The notes beneath the pieces were generated by a model. It was not told the DNA's origin, searched no databases, and saw nothing but the letters and a program-made list of their open reading frames with translations. Below, piece after piece: positions 63,886-64,000 of a stretch of DNA of 64,000 bases; the stretch's first letter is position 1, and every line of letters starts with the position of its first letter. The stretch is from Petaurus breviceps papuanus (Eukaryota > Chordata > Mammalia > Diprotodontia > Petauridae). The position numbers and the translations under genes are program-made. The DNA lies in NCBI GenBank assembly GCA_028583685.1, contig JAMXIF010001194.1, forward strand, positions 21,792,046 through 21,856,045. Direction: 5' to 3'.

Positions 63886-63939
63886 ATCAATGATAGATAA
63901 GGAAGAGGGAAAGAGAGGACTAGATGGATATATGGGTAA

Positions 63940-63953
63940 ATAGATGATAGGGG

Positions 63954-64000
<47 letters not shown>
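63940..64000 (+). repeat. (TAGA)n microsatellite, runs off the window
   Basis: Pure TAGA units to the last base. Confidence 0.95.

Noticed and set aside
63540-63890. 116-codon minus frame of LLFSS repeats
   Set aside because: Translation of the GAGAA microsatellite.
1-64000. A complete endogenous retrovirus, Polinton or other capsid-bearing element
   Set aside because: No gag, pol, env, integrase or capsid-like frame was recognised; only the solo LTR at 17.0-17.7 kb.

Overview
The window is vertebrate nuclear DNA from a marsupial. The evidence is the repeat content. Roughly 150-bp tRNA-like SINEs with A tails match my memory of WSINE1, which suggests an Australian lineage, and roughly 250-bp CORE-SINEs match MAR1. 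There are also many MIR and MIR3 copies, L2 and L3/CR1 remnants, ORF1-only half-L1s (HAL1), several RTE-like LINEs, and long GATA/CTAT microsatellites. I cannot name the species. I found no intact protein-coding gene, no prokaryote-like gene, no CRISPR array and no functional RNA gene. The window reads as intergenic or deep-intronic sequence dominated by layered fossil repeats. All repeat family names come from memory of consensus sequences, not from a search.

Layout. 1-7000: L2 and L3/CR1 remnants, two hAT-like short elements (one split by an L1 piece) and a WSINE1 with a perfect 15-bp target duplication. 7200-9660: one RTE-like LINE split by a 5'-complete but 3'-truncated L1 (10-bp duplication) and by a MIR (9-bp duplication). 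9700-18000: SINEs, a candidate conserved non-coding element near 13.0 kb, an L2 inside a MIR3, a full-length 7SL RNA retropseudogene at about 15.0 kb, and a solo LTR at 17.0-17.7 kb sitting inside a SINE.

18000-28000: an RTE-like LINE tail with a C2H2-like motif, a 10-N assembly gap, then two HAL1 copies end to end inside one MIR, bounded by one 13-bp duplication. 28000-48000: SINEs, an old unnamed interspersed repeat that hosts other insertions, a GGAA microsatellite grown from a SINE tail, possible non-coding regulatory elements, and a pair of similar 575-bp units each with a long pyrimidine tract. 48000-64000: an R4/Dong-like LINE remnant (unexpected in a mammal), RTE and L1 3' ends, an RTE-like element with a 15-bp target duplication and a 16-bp-arm hairpin at its 5' side that is filled by a HAL1/L1 chimera, two further L1 ends, and a pure GAGAA array at the right edge.

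Nothing here works together as a pathway. The useful content is the insertion history, a few unusual retroelement structures, and several unique AT-rich blocks that could be regulatory.
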